DNA of 64,000 nucleotides from Prorocentrum cordatum (taxonomy: Eukaryota > Sar > Dinophyceae > Prorocentrales > Prorocentraceae), in the NCBI GenBank assembly GCA_963575745.1, contig CAUYUJ010010402.1, forward strand, positions 342,217 through 406,216, written 5' to 3'. The notes below the pieces were generated by a model. It saw nothing but the letters and a program-made list of their open reading frames with translations. It had not been told where the DNA came from and searched no databases. Both the position numbers and the translations under genes were made by a program. Shown here piece by piece: positions 10,165-20,295 of this stretch; the stretch's first letter is position 1, and the number at the start of each line of letters is the position of its first letter.

Positions 10165-11772
10165 CTACTCCACCCACAGGGCCATGGCATCGTCCACGTC
10201 GCACCACCTGTCGTGCGCGGCGGCAGCCGTCCCCTGGCACGTGTCTCTGTTGGGATAGGTAGCCGAGGAGAGCTCCCTCCAGATCGGCGACTTGAACATG
10301 CGCTTCTCGCAACCACTCGGCATGTAGATGTAGCACCCGTGGCCCTTCGGGGCTGGCGGGGTAGGCGGCGGGGGGGCGATGAACAACATCTGGGCGTCTG
10401 TGGAGCCGCACCACGCGTCCAGCATCTCCTTCACGTCGACTAGGCACTGGCTGCGGACGTTGGCGTCCTCCCTCTTGCGCCAGAAGTCCTTGGCGTTGAA
10501 CTTGTGGTTCGGACATCCGCTGGGCAGCCAGACGTAACACCCTGGCTCAGTCGGCCTGGTGGGCCCCTCCCCCTCCTGTTGGGGCGCCGGCCTCGGCGGG
10601 TTGGGCTGGGAGGCAGGCGCGGCCGCCACGGCGTCGGCGCCGCAGATCTCGATCGTGGCGCCCCTGGAGTCCAGCATGCCCTCTGGCCGGCCGGGCGTCG
10701 GCGGCTGGAACGTGAGCCTCTTCGGGGCGCCCTTGTCGATCCAGAGGCCCGCCTCCTTCAGGCACGGGACCTTCATCGTGGACGTCATCCAGTTGGCGTG
10801 CACGGAGATCACGTCCGACGCCTTGAGCAGCTCGCGGTGGCCCCAGAAGACGTTGCCGTTCGTGAGCCGGTCGCTCCCCGCGACGCCGACGCGGACACCT
10901 GGCAGCTGGTCCAGCGCCTGGACCAGGGAGTACTGCTGGTAGTGGCCGTGCACAAACTCCTGGTCCTTGAAGATTCGCATGGTCGTTAACATCAGGTCCT
11001 CCACCATGGGCGACATGCGCATCACAAAAAGGCCTGTGTTGATGTCGGCACGGCGCTTTTCAGGACCGACCAAGATATCCTTCATGCCGCGTGTCGCGTA
11101 TGTCTCTGCTACGTCGTCTACAGTCGTGGCCTCTTTAGACAGCATGTTATTCGGTGAGAAGACGATGTCATACTCGTCGAATGTTCCAGATATGGTCTGG
11201 GCCTTCCCAGTGGAGACATTGATCAGGTAGTCCGTCGGGCAGTTCAGATAGACAATGTCTGGATCGGTGTACGCAGCCCATCTCGCCGTCTTGCTCATGG
11301 CAACCAGGGTCAACACTACATGCTTGCGGAAAACTACCGCCCAATATTCGTGCGACCCCCAGGCCACTTCGTCCTCAGAAGTGGCTGACTCTCTGAAGAC
11401 CTCGACGCAGATAAGTCCACCGGGCTCCAGGAATCTCGAGCACACGTTGCCACCTAAGCCAACAACAAGAACAGGGGTATCGCACGGCACGGCATTCAAG
11501 CTAAGGATCATGTTTTCGCCTATGCTCACCATGCCGCCATCCAGCACGGTCACAAAGAACGTGCCTGTCTTCTTGCTGGCGTTTCGGATTCCGCCCAGCA
11601 GCCTCTCGGCATCCTCTTTTGACATGTGTCCATCCTCGGCTGCTTTGTAAAACGGCTTGTTGTTTACGGTTGCGCTCAGTTCCATGGCACGTGGAGATGA
11701 TTGTGGAACTTGCGACAATCCAGAAACCACCGCTGCAAGCAAAGCGCAGAGCGGCGCCGCCACCACCCCCAT
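10165..11772 (-). CDS. GT77-type nucleotide-diphospho-sugar transferase with two C-terminal Cys repeats
   Basis: Intact 535-residue intronless protein. It is predicted to transfer a sugar from an NDP-sugar to glycan or protein in the secretory path. The N-terminus MGVVAAPLCALLAAVVSG is a signal peptide or anchor. The catalytic domain (about 70-345) shows VLVVGLGGNV, the metal-binding DxD as YTDPDIVYL (Asp170, Asp172), INTGLFVMRMSP (244-255) and VHANWMTSTMK followed by LKEAGLW (324-344), the signature order of the Nucleotid_trans (PF03407) family. After a Pro-rich linker come two copies of a 4-Cys module starting GCYVWLPSGC (411) and GCYIYMPSGC (479), with Cys at 412/420/443/455 and 480/488/512/524. 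I recall similar GCY.W.PSGC modules in dinoflagellate proteins but no named family. Lack of introns plus the leader relic upstream mark it as a retrogene. Confidence 0.8.
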   Translation of the reverse strand: MGVVAAPLCALLAAVVSGLSQVPQSSPRAMELSATVNNKPFYKAAEDGHMSKEDAERLLGGIRNASKKTGTFFVTVLDGGMVSIGENMILSLNAVPCDTPVLVVGLGGNVCSRFLEPGGLICVEVFRESATSEDEVAWGSHEYWAVVFRKHVVLTLVAMSKTARWAAYTDPDIVYLNCPTDYLINVSTGKAQTISGTFDEYDIVFSPNNMLSKEATTVDDVAETYATRGMKDILVGPEKRRADINTGLFVMRMSPMVEDLMLTTMRIFKDQEFVHGHYQQYSLVQALDQLPGVRVGVAGSDRLTNGNVFWGHRELLKASDVISVHANWMTSTMKVPCLKEAGLWIDKGAPKRLTFQPPTPGRPEGMLDSRGATIEICGADAVAAAPASQPNPPRPAPQQEGEGPTRPTEPGCYVWLPSGCPNHKFNAKDFWRKREDANVRSQCLVDVKEMLDAWCGSTDAQMLFIAPPPPTPPAPKGHGCYIYMPSGCEKRMFKSPIWRELSSATYPNRDTCQGTAAAAHDRWCDVDDAMALWVE

Positions 11773-11869
11773 GTCGGAGTGTTAGAGCACGGGCAACACT
11801 GAGGCTGCAGATGTACGTGTACAAAATTCAGTATGCACTACGCCCTGCAGCCAAATGGGGCCACAATAG

Positions 11870-11891
11870 CTTGAGCCAAAATGGCGACGGA
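11870..11891 (-). other. Relic spliced leader upstream of the glycosyltransferase gene
   Basis: Read on the minus strand, 21 of 22 bases match the dinoflagellate trans-spliced leader (GCCATTTTGGCTCAAG at its 3' end is exact; one A-to-C change near the 5' end). It lies 98 bp before the ATG at 11772, as a 5' UTR would. Immediately 3' is a more decayed leader-like stretch (GTGGCCCCATTTGGCTGCAG), which could be an older relic. Genomic leaders in this position arise when a trans-spliced mRNA is reverse transcribed and reinserted. Confidence 0.85.
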
Positions 11892-11997
11892 GGCCTTCTG
11901 GAGGCTATCTTGAGAGCTCCTTGTGATATTTCGGATGCGGGACCCGGGTCACTCTCCTTTTCCCTTAGTCCACGAAGCAGCAGAGTGGCGGAAGCCA

Positions 11998-12031
11998 CTA
12001 TCATCATCACCATCACCATCACCATCATCAC

Positions 12032-12096
<65 letters not shown>

Positions 12097-12502
12097 CAAT
12101 CATCATCATCATCAACATCAGCATCAGCATCAGCATCAGCATCAGTATCAACGTCACTATCATCAGCATCACCATCACCCTCGCATCAACATCGTCATTA
12201 TCATCAACGTCGTCATCAGCATCACAAACATCATCAGCATCATCAGCATCATCATGGTCATCATCAACACCATGCGCATCATCGCCATGAGCTTTCAACA
12301 TCAGCATCATCATGACCATCATCATCAGCGTCATACTCAACAGTAGCATCACCATCACAATATAAGCATCACAATCAGCATCACCATCAGCATCATGATC
12401 AGCATCAGCATCATCATCACCACCATCACAATCGCCATCACCATCATCACCATCATCATCATTCGCATCATCATCAGCATCACCACCACCACCATCAGCA
12501 GT

Positions 12503-12553
<51 letters not shown>

Positions 12554-12640
12554 GTCATCACCATCGTCATCATCATCGTCGTCGTCGTCGAGGTCGTGGT
12601 CATCATCATCATCATCGCCGTCGTCGTTACCCGAACGGCC
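11998..12640. repeat. (ATC)n microsatellite
   Basis: ATC/CAT triplets with variants throughout, purest at 12030-12100 and 12505-12560. The His/Ser/Met-rich frames are shadows. Confidence 0.95.
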
Positions 12641-12879
12641 ATCAACATCCTAACAATCGAACGCCGCCGACCCCCGCTTGCCGGGGGTGAACCGGCGTGT
12701 GAGATGGCTGGCTGTCCCCCTCCCCCGTACCCCCTCCCCTGGGGTCCAACATGCCATTCTAGGGGAGGGGTGGGGCACGAGCTCGTCCACGCACCCCTGG
12801 GGCCTCCCCAAGACAGCCCAACTGGGCCCAGACAGATCGCCAAGACAATGGAAGAAAGCGTCATGACGGCCCAGGGTAG
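12641..12879. other. No gene seen
   Basis: C-rich sequence without a convincing coding frame; transition into the CCCCAAGAGG repeat field. Confidence 0.4.
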
Positions 12880-13400
12880 CCGCACGAGGATCCAAGATGG
12901 CTTCAAGATGGCCCCCGAGGCCCCAAAGGCAGCCCAAAAGCGCCTCCAGAGGATCGCCGAGCGGGTCCGCAGAGGCCCCACTCATCCCACTCATTTCGAA
13001 GAAACACACACACACACAAATTTCCAGCACGTTCACATTTTTCACGTTTTGACAGCGTTTTGCACTCCTCAAGACGGCCCCGCCAAGGCGGCCCCAAACC
13101 GGTCAGAGGGCCCAAAGAGAGCCCCAGGGCCACCCCAAGACGGCCCAAGAAAGCCCCTGGAGGGCTCCAAGAACGCCCAAGAGGGGGAATACGAACTGAC
13201 CTCTCGAGCCTCCTCCACGAAGATGGCCCCTGGAGCCCCGCAGTGGCCCCCGAGGGCCCTCCAAACGGCCTCCGAAGCGCCCCCCAGAAGCCCCCCAGAG
13301 GCCCTCACGAGGCCCCACACAGCCCTCCACATGCCCCCACGAGTTCTCGACGAGGCCCCAAACACGTATCCTGAGAGACCCTCACATTCATTTCAGGAGG
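12880..13400. repeat. CCCCAAGAGG minisatellite field
   Basis: Degenerate 10-13 bp units (CCCCAAGACGG, GGCCCCCGAGG, GGCCCAAAG). The same unit recurs at 20500-20960, 33835-33950, 42410-42570, 43530-43670 and 58850-59470 on the plus strand and inverted at 14500-15260. Confidence 0.75.
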
Positions 13401-13817
13401 CTCCTGACCCAAAATAGAACTTCCACGATCGCCTCGAACACTCAGTCCTTGTGGGGGTCGGCGGAATGGCGGAAGCCACTTGAATAATACTCCCAGGGAT
13501 GATGAACAGGCAGAACGCTGAGGAATGAGGGCCAACATGAACAAACGATGCAGTCTAATAAATGATGTAATGCGCACTCCCGTCCCAAGGCAACCCAACA
13601 CAAGTCCCACCAAGCATTCCTTTGTGCTGCGCGAGGCGCCCCGAAACGCTGTGCTGGGTGGGTGGGGGGGACGCATTTGGACACCGCCACTGGGGCCTCA
13701 GGTGTAGCTCCCTGTGGGGCCATGAAGCGCTGTGCTGGGTGGGGGAGACAGAGGCACGGATGGGAGGAGGGAGGAAGGAGGGGGAGGAGGAAGGAGAGGA
13801 GGGACGCGGGGCGCTGC

Positions 13818-14039
13818 CTTGTCAAAACGAGGGCCCAACACCAAAGGATGGTTGGGGAAATACCTCTTCACGCCGCCACACGTGCCCGTGCCGACCCAGA
13901 GCGTGTCGGAAATGCCCACGCACAGCCCCCCTGTCGGTTTGTGGCGCGTCATGTTGCACGTGGACCACACTGAATTGTCGTTGCGCACTGTGCCACTGCT
14001 TCCGCAAAAGCGGCCATTCCACGAGGGGGCGCAGGAGCG
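13818..14039 (-). CDS. Putative internal exon of a Cys-rich protein
   Basis: A 222-nt frame of 74 codons beginning RSCAPSWNGRFCGSSG and ending HPLVLGPRFDK, with Cys at positions 3, 12, 28, 40 and 54. It is bounded by an AG acceptor (CATTTGCAAAG) and a possible GC donor (GACAAG then GCAGCG), both phase 0. The composition is unlike the surrounding repeats and typical of protein. I do not recognise the family. No partner exons were identified nearby, so gene membership is unknown. GC donors are known in dinoflagellates, but splicing is inferred only. Confidence 0.4.
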
Positions 14040-14309
14040 CTTTGCAAATGTATGTGACACGACGTACACGCGGTGCAAATGTGATGTAAAAAGGTGTGGA
14101 AACGTTTGGTGAACAGTGGTGTAACAGTGGCGTACAACGTATGTACATGTTTCGGGCTGTTGAATTCGCACCCTCTGGCGAATTCCCGTCCCTCCCCCAG
14201 AACTGCGTTGATTCATTGCTAGAACCACACGCGCGCGCTCCGCGCGCTTAGGTTCTAGCATACCCTAGGCCGTGACAGCTTCACATGCCCTCTAACAGAG
14301 TTGCCCGCA

Positions 14310-14440
14310 AGTAACATGACCTCAACAACTACAGCAACCGCAACAGCCACAGCAACAGCGACAGCAACAGCAGCAATAACAACACCAGCAAAAACACCAA
14401 CAACAATCACATAAGCAACAACAGCAACTCCAACAACGGC
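14310..14440. repeat. (CAACAG)n-like hexanucleotide repeat
   Basis: Runs of CAACAGC/CAACAAC between unique flanks. Confidence 0.85.
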
Positions 14441-14499
14441 ACCAATCTTACTTGGGACCACTGAGTTTGTTACCCAATAGATGACATGAGCATGGGGGG

Positions 14500-15260
14500 C
14501 TCTGCGGGGCCCCTAGGGCGCTCCTGGGGCCTCTTGGCAGCCTGTCGGCGCTCTGCTAATGGTGTCGGGGGCCGTCTTCGGGGGGCGGGGTGGTTCTGTG
14601 AGTCCGGATTCCGCCTCTTGTGTGGTCCTCTTGGGGCTCTCCCGAATCTTCGGCAGTGTCGGAGGGGTTCTGGGCTGTCTTGGGGCCACGTCGAGGACCT
14701 CTTAGGCCGTCTTCAGAATGTTCTGGGGGGTTCCTGGGCTGTCTCGGGAAATTGGAATCGCGAAAAAGCGAGAACACGAAAACGGCTGAACAAACCCTCT
14801 TGGTTGCCTCTTGGTGCATTCGGCCCGTGCCGCCACCGTTCCTGGGTTGCGGGTTAGAAGTTGTTTTGAAGTTCGTTGGGATATCCTGCGAAGCCTCTCG
14901 GGGGCCTTTTGGGGATAAACTTTGAAGTCTCCGGGGCGCCGTTTTGGAGCCTCTGGTGGCTTTTGTGGGTTTCTTTGGGGTCTCTTGGAGCCTCCTGGGG
15001 GCCCCTTGGTGCGGAAGGCTCGACTTGTCGGTTTGTGTTCCCCCTCTTGGGCCCCCGTAAAAGTCGCCCCGAAGGCCTCGCGGGCCGTTTTGGGCGCCTC
15101 TGGGGCTGAACGTTGAAAACCCATGCTGAATATGAATGGTGTTTGCCTCTTGGGGCCCCCTTGGAAGTCCTCTCAGCGCGCGCTCGGGGCCTCTGGGGGG
15201 CCTCCTGGGCCTTTATCAAGCCATTCGGGCGTCGTGGAGCGCTCTTGGGCCGCCCTGGCG
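14500..15260. repeat. Inverted CCTCTTGGGG minisatellite field
   Basis: Units such as GGCCTCTTGGCAG, CCTCTTGGGGCTC and CCTCCTGGGGGCC. It is the reverse-complement counterpart of the field at 12880-13400. Open frames here are repeat shadows. Confidence 0.7.
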
Positions 15261-15879
15261 GACTGTTGGCGCCGCGGGCCCTCGCGGCGCGGGAAACGTT
15301 CGCGGGGCGCGCCCTGGCGCGCTCAAACAGGCCCGCCGGCGCCAGGGACCAGCGTGGGTTGCGGGGGGGGGGGTGAATTACTCGCCGCTGCGTGGAGTTC
15401 CCCATATGTTCATCTCATGTTTTATGTCATGCCATAGCGGGCGTCTGATTGACTATCAAAGCGCGCCCGCGTGGGCGACAGGGCCGACGAAGACGAGTGA
15501 ATCCTAATGCGAGTGAGTATGGGTCAGAATGAGCCATGAGTATGATTGAAAATGAGCCCCCCATTCATCCCCCCTTCCGCAGCTGCCAGGCCGCGCCTCC
15601 TCAGCCTGAGGCAACGTGCATGCGTTTTAGGAAAGTCGGCAGTGGGATATGTAAAACAAGCGTTTAGCCACACAAGGCCATCTGCGCACATCATATTGCA
15701 GGATAGTATCACAGCGAGCATTTGTCCATGATAACTGTTTGCTCCACGAGCGCGCCCACGTGAGCGGCGAGTACGCGCGCGCGCGCAGCGCGGCTGCACA
15801 TCCACCTCGCGCACGCATTCATTCACATGCATATACCCACGCATCGTTTTTTTCGCCAAAGCAAAGAATTCCTTCGGCG

Positions 15880-16140
15880 CCGCGTCCGAAGCACCAGGGG
15901 GACCACGAATGAGAAGTGCTTCAAACGGCACCTCGCGACCTGCACCTCAGCTTTAACCTTCCGCACTTCGCACGGGGCCTAACCGGAAACTCAAGCGGAA
16001 GTCGTAGGTACATGACGTGCAAAAGCAAGTGCTGCAAATGGCACCCTCGCGGTTTGCGCCTCGGCTTTGGTCGTCCGCGCTTGGCATCGGGCCTAGCTGG
16101 CAACGCAAAAAGGAGCCTTCTGCACTTGGCGTCGGGGCGA
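15880..16140 (+). repeat. About 110-bp repeat J, two degenerate tandem copies
   Basis: TTCGGCGCCGCGTCCGAAGC, then CACCTCGCGACCTGCACCTC and CACCCTCGCGGTTTGCGCCTC, each followed by a CTTTGG/CTTTAA..CGCACTT phrase. The same order recurs at 16860-17095. Confidence 0.7.
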
Positions 16141-16165
16141 AGGGCCAGAGGCGCGACGCGAAGCA

Positions 16166-16596
16166 CTACGTCTGTGACCTCATATCTGCCAGCTGCGCCA
16201 TGTCGGACTCTTGGTCGGCCCCCCTCCGCGATGTCCCGCGCGTCGCCCAGCGCCCCGTTGACCCCTCGCCTCCGTTCGCAGCCGCGCTGGAATAAGAACC
16301 GTGCCCTTTCAGCACCTGGACATGGTTACCGATCGTCTCGTAAACGGCGCCGTCATCCAGCAATTGAGATGCGGCCGCCTCTGCCCCCGTGGGCGACAGG
16401 CCCAACTCCGTCGCTGCGAAGGAGCCCAGATCTGCGCAACTTGCCCCGACAGTCGAAGCTCCGCCCACAGAAGCCAGCCATGCCAAAGGGCTGTTGACCG
16501 CCCGAGCAAAACGCGCACATACGCTGACAGCGGCAGCGCTTGCCCCCGAGGACGTCGCAGCGGTCGAGCCTTGATTTGCACTGCCCGGCGCCGCTC
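16166..16596 (-). CDS. Putative 3' exon, RPA32 C-terminal winged-helix-like
   Basis: A frame of about 143 codons ending in a stop at 16166. It opens after a possible acceptor (GCGAATTGTTTAG) at 16597. Sequence includes ARAVNSPLAWLASVGG, SFAATELGLSPTGAEAAAS, QLLDDGAVYETIGNHVQVLK. The pattern of a helix, then a Leu-Leu-(Asp/Asn)-(Asp/Glu)-Gly-x-(Val/Ile)-Tyr-x-Thr-Ile turn near a C-terminus, resembles the winged helix of replication protein A 32-kDa subunit. In that family this domain binds repair and replication partners. There is no ATG in frame (only TTG at 16486), so it must be an exon. The OB-fold exon expected upstream was not found up to 18 kb. RPA identity is an inference from a short motif. 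Confidence 0.4.
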
Positions 16597-16859
16597 CTAA
16601 ACAATTCGCAGGAAGACCTGTCGATTGTCGGCGGGGCCGCGCCCAGACCCTTGGAGACCTCGTCGTCCTCCCCCCGATCGCGGCGCCGTGCTAGGCGCGG
16701 GCGTTTCCGACCGAAGAAGCGAGACTGCGTTCAGTGGATATAGAGATGCTGGGTCCGATGGGCGACCTCCGCTTCGAACCAAGACTGCGTCAATGATGAT
16801 TCATGCCGGGCTACGTTTCGACGGGATCAAGATGCTCGATGTGGTTTCAGAGGCTAAGA

Positions 16860-17095
16860 GTTCTCGCGGCGCCGGGTCCAAAGCACCCAAGGAGCAGCGC
16901 TAAAGGCAAGCGCTACAAATTGCACCCTTGCGGTTTGCGCCTCGGCTCTGGCCGCCCGCACTTGGTTTAAGTTCAACGCCCGCGCAGACAAACAGCCGTC
17001 TGAACTGGGCGTCGGGCTTTGCAGCGCGAGGCAAGCGGCAGAGGGACCTGGGCAGAAAATGCCGTCCGCACTGGGCATCGGGCCGGAAGGAGAGT
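16860..17095 (+). repeat. Repeat J, second location
   Basis: TCTCGCGGCGCCGGGTCCAA and CACCCTTGCGGTTTGCGCCTC match the 15880-16140 repeat in the same order. It leads directly into the 66-bp array. Confidence 0.7.
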
Positions 17096-17114
17096 GGGGC
17101 CGTCGCTCTTCCTC

Positions 17115-17607
17115 AGGCCAGCGCGCCTCGACTCCTTCCTTCGTGCGTCGCAGAAGGTACGTGCTCGAGCACGACCCAAGGGACCAGCGCGCTTCGACTC
17201 CTTCCTCCATGCGTCCCAGAGGGTACGTGCCGGAGCACGACCCAAGGGACCAGCACGCCTGGACTCCTTCCTCCGTGCGTCCCAGAGGGTACTTGCCGGA
17301 GCACGACCCAAGGGACCAGCACGCCTCGACTCCTTCCTCCGTGCGTCCCAGAGGGTACGTGCCGGAGCACGGCCCAAGGGACCAGCACGCCTCGACTCCT
17401 TCCTCCGTGCGTCCCAAAAGGTACGTGCTGGAACACGACCCAAGGGACCAACACGCCTCGACTCCTTCCTCCGCGCGTCCTTCAGGGTAGGCGCCGGAGC
17501 ACGACCCAGGGGAGCAGCACGCCTCGACTCCTTCCTCCGTGCGTCCCAGAGGGTACGTGCCGGAGCACGACCCAAGGGAGCAGCACGCCTTATCTCCTTC
17601 CTCGCAG
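17115..17607. repeat. 66-bp tandem array, about 7.4 units
   Basis: TCGACTCCTTCC recurs every 66 bp from 17128. The unit contains CGTGCGTCCCAGAGGGTACG, then GGAGCACGACCCAAGGGA. Because 66 is a multiple of 3, several frames stay open on both strands (up to 262 codons on the minus strand, 22-residue repeat such as EEGVEACWSLGSCSGTYPLG). No evidence that any is translated. Confidence 0.95.
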
Positions 17608-17626
17608 CATGAAAACGAGCAAATCG

Positions 17627-18140
17627 CCTGACACATCCCCACAAACTGGCCGCGAACGGGCCCGTGTCCTACCCCCTGGCGGCTCTCTTTGGGGGTGCTG
17701 AAACCAACGCCGCGCCTGAGACATCCTCAGAATATGCTCCGAAAGCAAAGGATGTTAGGCATAAGAACAAGCAGACCGCCTGAGACATCCCCACAAACTG
17801 GCCGCGAACGGGTCCGTGAAAACACACCCCGCGGCTCCCCTTAGGGGTGCTGAAACCAGCGCCCCGCCTGACAATCCTCAGCATCTGCTCTGAAAGCAGA
17901 GGATGTTGGGCAAGAAAACGAACAAACCGCCTGACACAACCCCACAAAGTGGCCGCGAACGGGCCCGTGAAAACACCCCTGGCGTTTCCCCTGAGTGGCG
18001 CTGAAACCAGCGCCCCGCCTGAGACATCCTCAGAAGATGCTCTGAAAGCAAGGATGTTGGGCATAAAAACACCGAGACATCCACACAAACTTGCCGCGAA
18101 CGGGCCCGTGAAAACACCCTGGGCGGCTCCCCTTGCGAGT
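17627..18140. repeat. About 150-bp tandem array, 3.5 units
   Basis: CCACAAACTGGCCGCGAACG recurs near 17638, 17790, 17940 and 18076. Each unit also holds GGTGCTGAAACCA and GACATCCTCAG with a run of GAAAGCA-GGATGTT. Confidence 0.95.
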
Positions 18141-18420
18141 CTGAATATTACTAGGTCTGAGTATGAGTAGGTCTCAGTCCGTGCGTTGAGTAACTCCGAC
18201 CATCAGAAGGTCTGAGTATGTGTCGGTCTGAGTATGAGTAAGTTTGTGTATGAGCAGGTATGGGAACGAATGGGAAAGTCTGGGTATGAAGGGGTCCCAG
18301 CATGAGTAAGTCTGAGTCTGAGTAGGCCTGCGTGTTGTGTGCTGAGTAAGTCAGACCATGAGAAGATATGAGTATGAGTAGGTCTGAGTATGAGTATGTC
18401 TGTGTATAGGTAGGTGTGTT
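18141..18420. repeat. GTCTGAGTATGAGTAG minisatellite
   Basis: Degenerate 11-13 bp units of GTCTGAGTATGAGTA over 280 bp. No gene. Confidence 0.9.
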
Positions 18421-18594
18421 CTCTCTGGAGTCGGCGGCGTCCGAGTAATAACAAGAACCCCGTCCTAGGATATGAGGAAGAAATGGGAGGCCCAAGGCCT
18501 GGGGACCCGGCGGTTCTGGGGGGTCCGGCGTATTCCGGGGGGGGCGGGCGGAATCTCTGGGAGGCCCTGGCGTGCGCGAAGTGCGGGCTGGGGC

Positions 18595-18725
18595 TCATGT
18601 GGTGTAAATGTGGTGCAAAAGTGGTGTGCAGGTGGTGTAAAAAAGGGGTGTAATACTTGGGTAAGGGTGGTGCGCACGTGGTCAAAGTGGTGTGAGAATG
18701 GGGTAAATGGTTTTAAAATGATGTA
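18595..18725. repeat. GTGGTGTAAA short repeat
   Basis: Ten or so irregular copies of GTGGTGTAAA/GTGGTGCAAA. A similar cluster lies at 14070-14130 (GGTGCAAATGTGATGTAAA). Confidence 0.7.
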
Positions 18726-18787
18726 AACAAGTTGTGTGCATTTGTGTACATGTTAGGTATGCGTCGGGCCTCTTCGCATGCTCAAAC

Positions 18788-19531
18788 ATGGATCCGAAAT
18801 TCGCGGTGCAGTTCGGCGAACGGAGCGGCGCGCGGCGCGGCTCGACGCTGCGCGCAGCGCTGGACGGCATGCCGCTCTCCGAAGATTCACGAGTTTGCGC
18901 GGTCGGTCGCCCGCGCGGAGCGGCGCGGCACGACGGGGACAGCGGCGCGGCGCGGCGGCGGGGCGCGCTCCACGGCGCGGCGCGGCCCGCGGACTCGCGA
19001 GCTGGCACCATCGCCGACGCGTCGGGTGACGCTCGACGTGGCGGGGAGCGACACGCGGCGCATGGCTGCAGCACGGCACGCCGCGCTGCACAGCGCGGAG
19101 TGGCGCGGCCAGCGCGCAGTCCGGCGCCGAAAGGCCCGCGGGTTCGCGAGCTGGTCGGACGCGGCCCCCCCCATAAGAGGTGCGCCGCGGACCCCCTCGG
19201 GCAATCGCTGCTCGAGGCATCAGACAGCAAGCGCAGCAAAGTGCGCTTAAACATTTCAAATAATCAGACGCAAGGCGCCGCGCCGACGGACTTAACATTT
19301 CCATTTACGGAAATAAGGGCATGCTCACGTGCCACCCTTTGCAGCCTTAGCAATGCGGCTACGCGATGGGCCAGGTATGTGTTTTGGTTGCCATCGAGCG
19401 CCCTGCAGCGCGCATGGCGGCGCCGTGCCACGTGGTCCTGGTGGGGCTCTGCAGTTTCCACAGCGCCGCGGCGCCAGCGTGTGGCGGACTTCGATGGCGC
19501 GCGGCGCCAAGCAGCAGTGCGTGGCCCTTAG
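18788..19531 (+). CDS. Doubtful GC-rich ORF, unknown product
   Basis: 247 codons from the ATG at 18788 (MDPKFAVQFGERSG) to a stop at 19531. The middle is Arg/Ala-rich and reflects CGCGGCG repeats. The segments LLEASDSKRSKVRLNISNN and TDLTFPFTEIRACSRATLC look more protein-like. A 190-codon minus-strand frame overlaps and is equally open, so coding strand is not settled. No domain recognised. Confidence 0.25.
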   Translation: MDPKFAVQFGERSGARRGSTLRAALDGMPLSEDSRVCAVGRPRGAARHDGDSGAARRRGALHGAARPADSRAGTIADASGDARRGGERHAAHGCSTARRAAQRGVARPARSPAPKGPRVRELVGRGPPHKRCAADPLGQSLLEASDSKRSKVRLNISNNQTQGAAPTDLTFPFTEIRACSRATLCSLSNAATRWARYVFWLPSSALQRAWRRRATWSWWGSAVSTAPRRQRVADFDGARRQAAVRGP

Positions 19532-19844
19532 ACGAGATCGTGCGGGGAGCGGCGGCGTGGTCGATTGGCCATGGAGACCGCGCGATCGTCGTCAATCCAC
19601 CTGGCTGCGGGTTACAAAAACGAAGCTGCAGCTCCTGCGCGCGGAGCGCTGGGGGAAGGGGGGCTCGGCGGCAGCAGCCACGCAGAAAACATTGACCTGC
19701 AGCTCCAGCCGCTGTGGCCCGCATCATCCACTTCACCACATCTGATATAAGTAACATAATCCCACTGGCCCTCTGGGCGTAGGTGGTTTGACGAACTTGT
19801 ATATTTTCTTTGCTAAAACCATCCTTTCCTTTAACGTTGCGCGC

Positions 19845-19995
19845 CTGGCGCGACTAGAGCATGCTGCGGCACACATGGCGCACGTGGATCATATGGCGAA
19901 CCAGGCGTGCCTGGCACGCTTGGGCCACAGGGGTGCCTGGCGCACCTGGCGCGCGTGGCGCGTCTGTCACGCCAGGCACACCTCGCCCCAGCGTT
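19845..19995. repeat. GGCGCACCTGGCGCG short tandem repeat
   Basis: Repeated TGGCGCAC/CTGGCACG octamers around a central CTGGCGCACCTGGCGCGCG. No gene. Confidence 0.7.
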
Positions 19996-20295
19996 GCGCA
20001 CATGGGGTCTGTTCTGGTTCCCATGAGCTGTCCATGCCGCTGAACACGCTGCGGCTCGGGTGCCGTATGTGTTGGGAGGGCGGGTGGGAGTGAGCGAGAC
20101 GGCTTGCGGAAGGGGAGGGTGTCTTGACCGCTCCCCCACCCCGCTCCCCCGGGCCTGGAAAGGCGGGGGGGCGAGGTGGCAGAAGGTGCTGTTTGGTCAA
20201 AGATTGCTCGAAGAGGGCCTCTGCGAGTCCAAGGTGGTCTCGTAAATGGGCCAAACTACCTCAAGATTTGAGCAGGGACCGACCGTCCCAGGATT

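Noticed and set aside
17113-17701. Possible repeat protein from the 66-bp array
   Set aside because: Open frames follow from a unit length divisible by 3; no bias between strands or frames.
17115-18140. CRISPR-like array
   Set aside because: Contiguous tandem units without unique spacers, in a eukaryotic genome.
18141-18420. Telomere-like repeat
   Set aside because: The unit GTCTGAGTATGAGTA is irregular and unlike the TTTAGGG telomere repeat known in dinoflagellates.
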